Below are positions 63,269 through 64,000 of a DNA stretch of 64,000 nt, piece after piece. The notes beneath the pieces were generated by a model. That model was given only the letters and a program-made list of their open reading frames with translations, did not search any database and was not told where the DNA came from. Every line of letters begins with the position of its first letter. Within the stretch, counting starts at the first letter, position 1. This DNA comes from Lagopus muta (lineage: Eukaryota; Chordata; Aves; Galliformes; Phasianidae), in NCBI RefSeq assembly GCF_023343835.1, contig NC_064437.1:41317967-41381966 (forward strand), in the 5' to 3' direction. The translations under genes and the position numbers were made by a program.

Positions 63269-64000
63269 GTAAGTCATTAGCGTTATTATCGTCTGTCCTG
63301 TGCCTTCCTGAATGTTAATCCCCCTTTCGTTTGAATGGCTTTTTGTTGGAAATATAGATCGTTTCATGAACAAGATGTGTCACCCGGGCCTGAGAGCAGC
63401 GCTCAGCTGATTGATGTGTTTCACAGAAAAGCTGTAGATAAGGACTTCCAGGAGGGATCTTGGCTCTCTGCTCTCTTCCTGCCACTGAGGCTGACCCCAA
63501 GCTAAATGCTGACATTTCTTCTTTCTGCAGAGCCTCTGTGCTGCAGCATGGTGGGGGGAAGGTAGGGTCTTCACCCCAAAACTCAGCGAAACCTGAAGTT
63601 TCTGTAGGAGCAGAGAGCACCGGCTCAGTCCCACTTCCACAGTCTGCCATGGGAGGACTGGTGGCAGCAGCCTTTTAACGAAAGCCAGGCTGTTGCCCCC
63701 TTGCCTCTGTGTCCTGGCATGGCCAGCATGTACTGCAGCCAAGAGAGGAGAGGGTACATCATGGAGTTTGAGGGGATTACAGAGGCAGAATTTAACCAGC
63801 TCTAAAAACAACTGGAGTGCTGAAAATCCACTGGAAATGCATTGGAACAACATCATATGAAGTGGCTGGAATTTGTAATCTGGGTGTACGGGGAGACAGG
63901 CTTAAGGGCTTTCTGTTTATTTTTGATGAGCCTCTGGACAATTAGCTGGGCTCTGGTGCCTGTCCCAGGGGAGCAAGGCCCTGGATGCTCTGCGTAGCGG
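63269..64000 (+). other. COL13A1: Start of COL13A1 intron 13, runs off the window
   Basis: Begins gtaagt. In human the next coding stretch begins ECLSS..., part of the alternatively spliced NC2 region. No counterpart was seen before the window ends. Confidence 0.75.

Noticed and set aside
63524-63562. Possible exon after a ttctttctgcag acceptor-like site, ending at gtaggg
   Set aside because: It would be 31 nt, gives SLCAAAWWGE with no Gly-X-Y or NC2 resemblance, and breaks the frame.
1-64000. tRNA genes, rRNA, CRISPR arrays, bacterial operons
   Set aside because: No TPsiC-type GTTCRANNC box with a cloverleaf context, no regularly spaced repeats, and no prokaryotic gene arrangement were seen.

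Overview
The window looks like bird (at least sauropsid) nuclear genomic DNA. It has split genes with GT-AG introns, very sparse interspersed repeats, and two degraded CR1-type LINE relics. It has no recognisable Alu, B1 or L1 material and no bacterial-style gene packing. The species cannot be told from the sequence alone.

The one gene I can support is the 5' half of COL13A1, the alpha-1 chain of transmembrane collagen XIII, on the + strand. Thirteen coding exons were read by eye. Each has consensus splice sites except the exon 1 donor, and all join in frame to give residues 1-231. Exon 1 holds the cytoplasmic tail, the single membrane segment and a coiled-coil stem. Exon 2 holds the basic stem and a Cys-X-Cys motif. 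Exon 3 is an 8-nt microexon. Exons 4-12 are short Gly-X-Y exons of the first collagenous domain (COL1). Exon 13 starts the following non-collagenous stretch (Gly-Gln-Cys). The exon order matches my recollection of human COL13A1 one for one. The remaining exons lie past the right edge.

Layout: 1-23.3 kb is upstream DNA with no supported gene. It holds a chimeric CR1 fragment near 3.4 kb, a 23-G run near 11.7 kb and a few short tandem repeats. 23.32-24.24 kb is a CpG-rich promoter and a probable long leader, with a TATA-like box, four small upstream ORFs and a pyrimidine tract. Exon 1 is at 24.24-24.54 kb and exon 2 at 31.1 kb. Intron 2 (17.6 kb) holds an isolated CpG-dense patch at 37.0-37.3 kb, a TCTA/TCTG microsatellite and an old CR1-like relic. 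Exons 3-13 cluster at 48.7-63.3 kb.

No novel multi-gene system is visible. The most interesting points are the altered furin-site region of the collagen stem, the microexon with its double poly-T acceptor, the leader with several upstream ORFs, the non-consensus exon 1 donor and the CpG-dense patch in intron 2.
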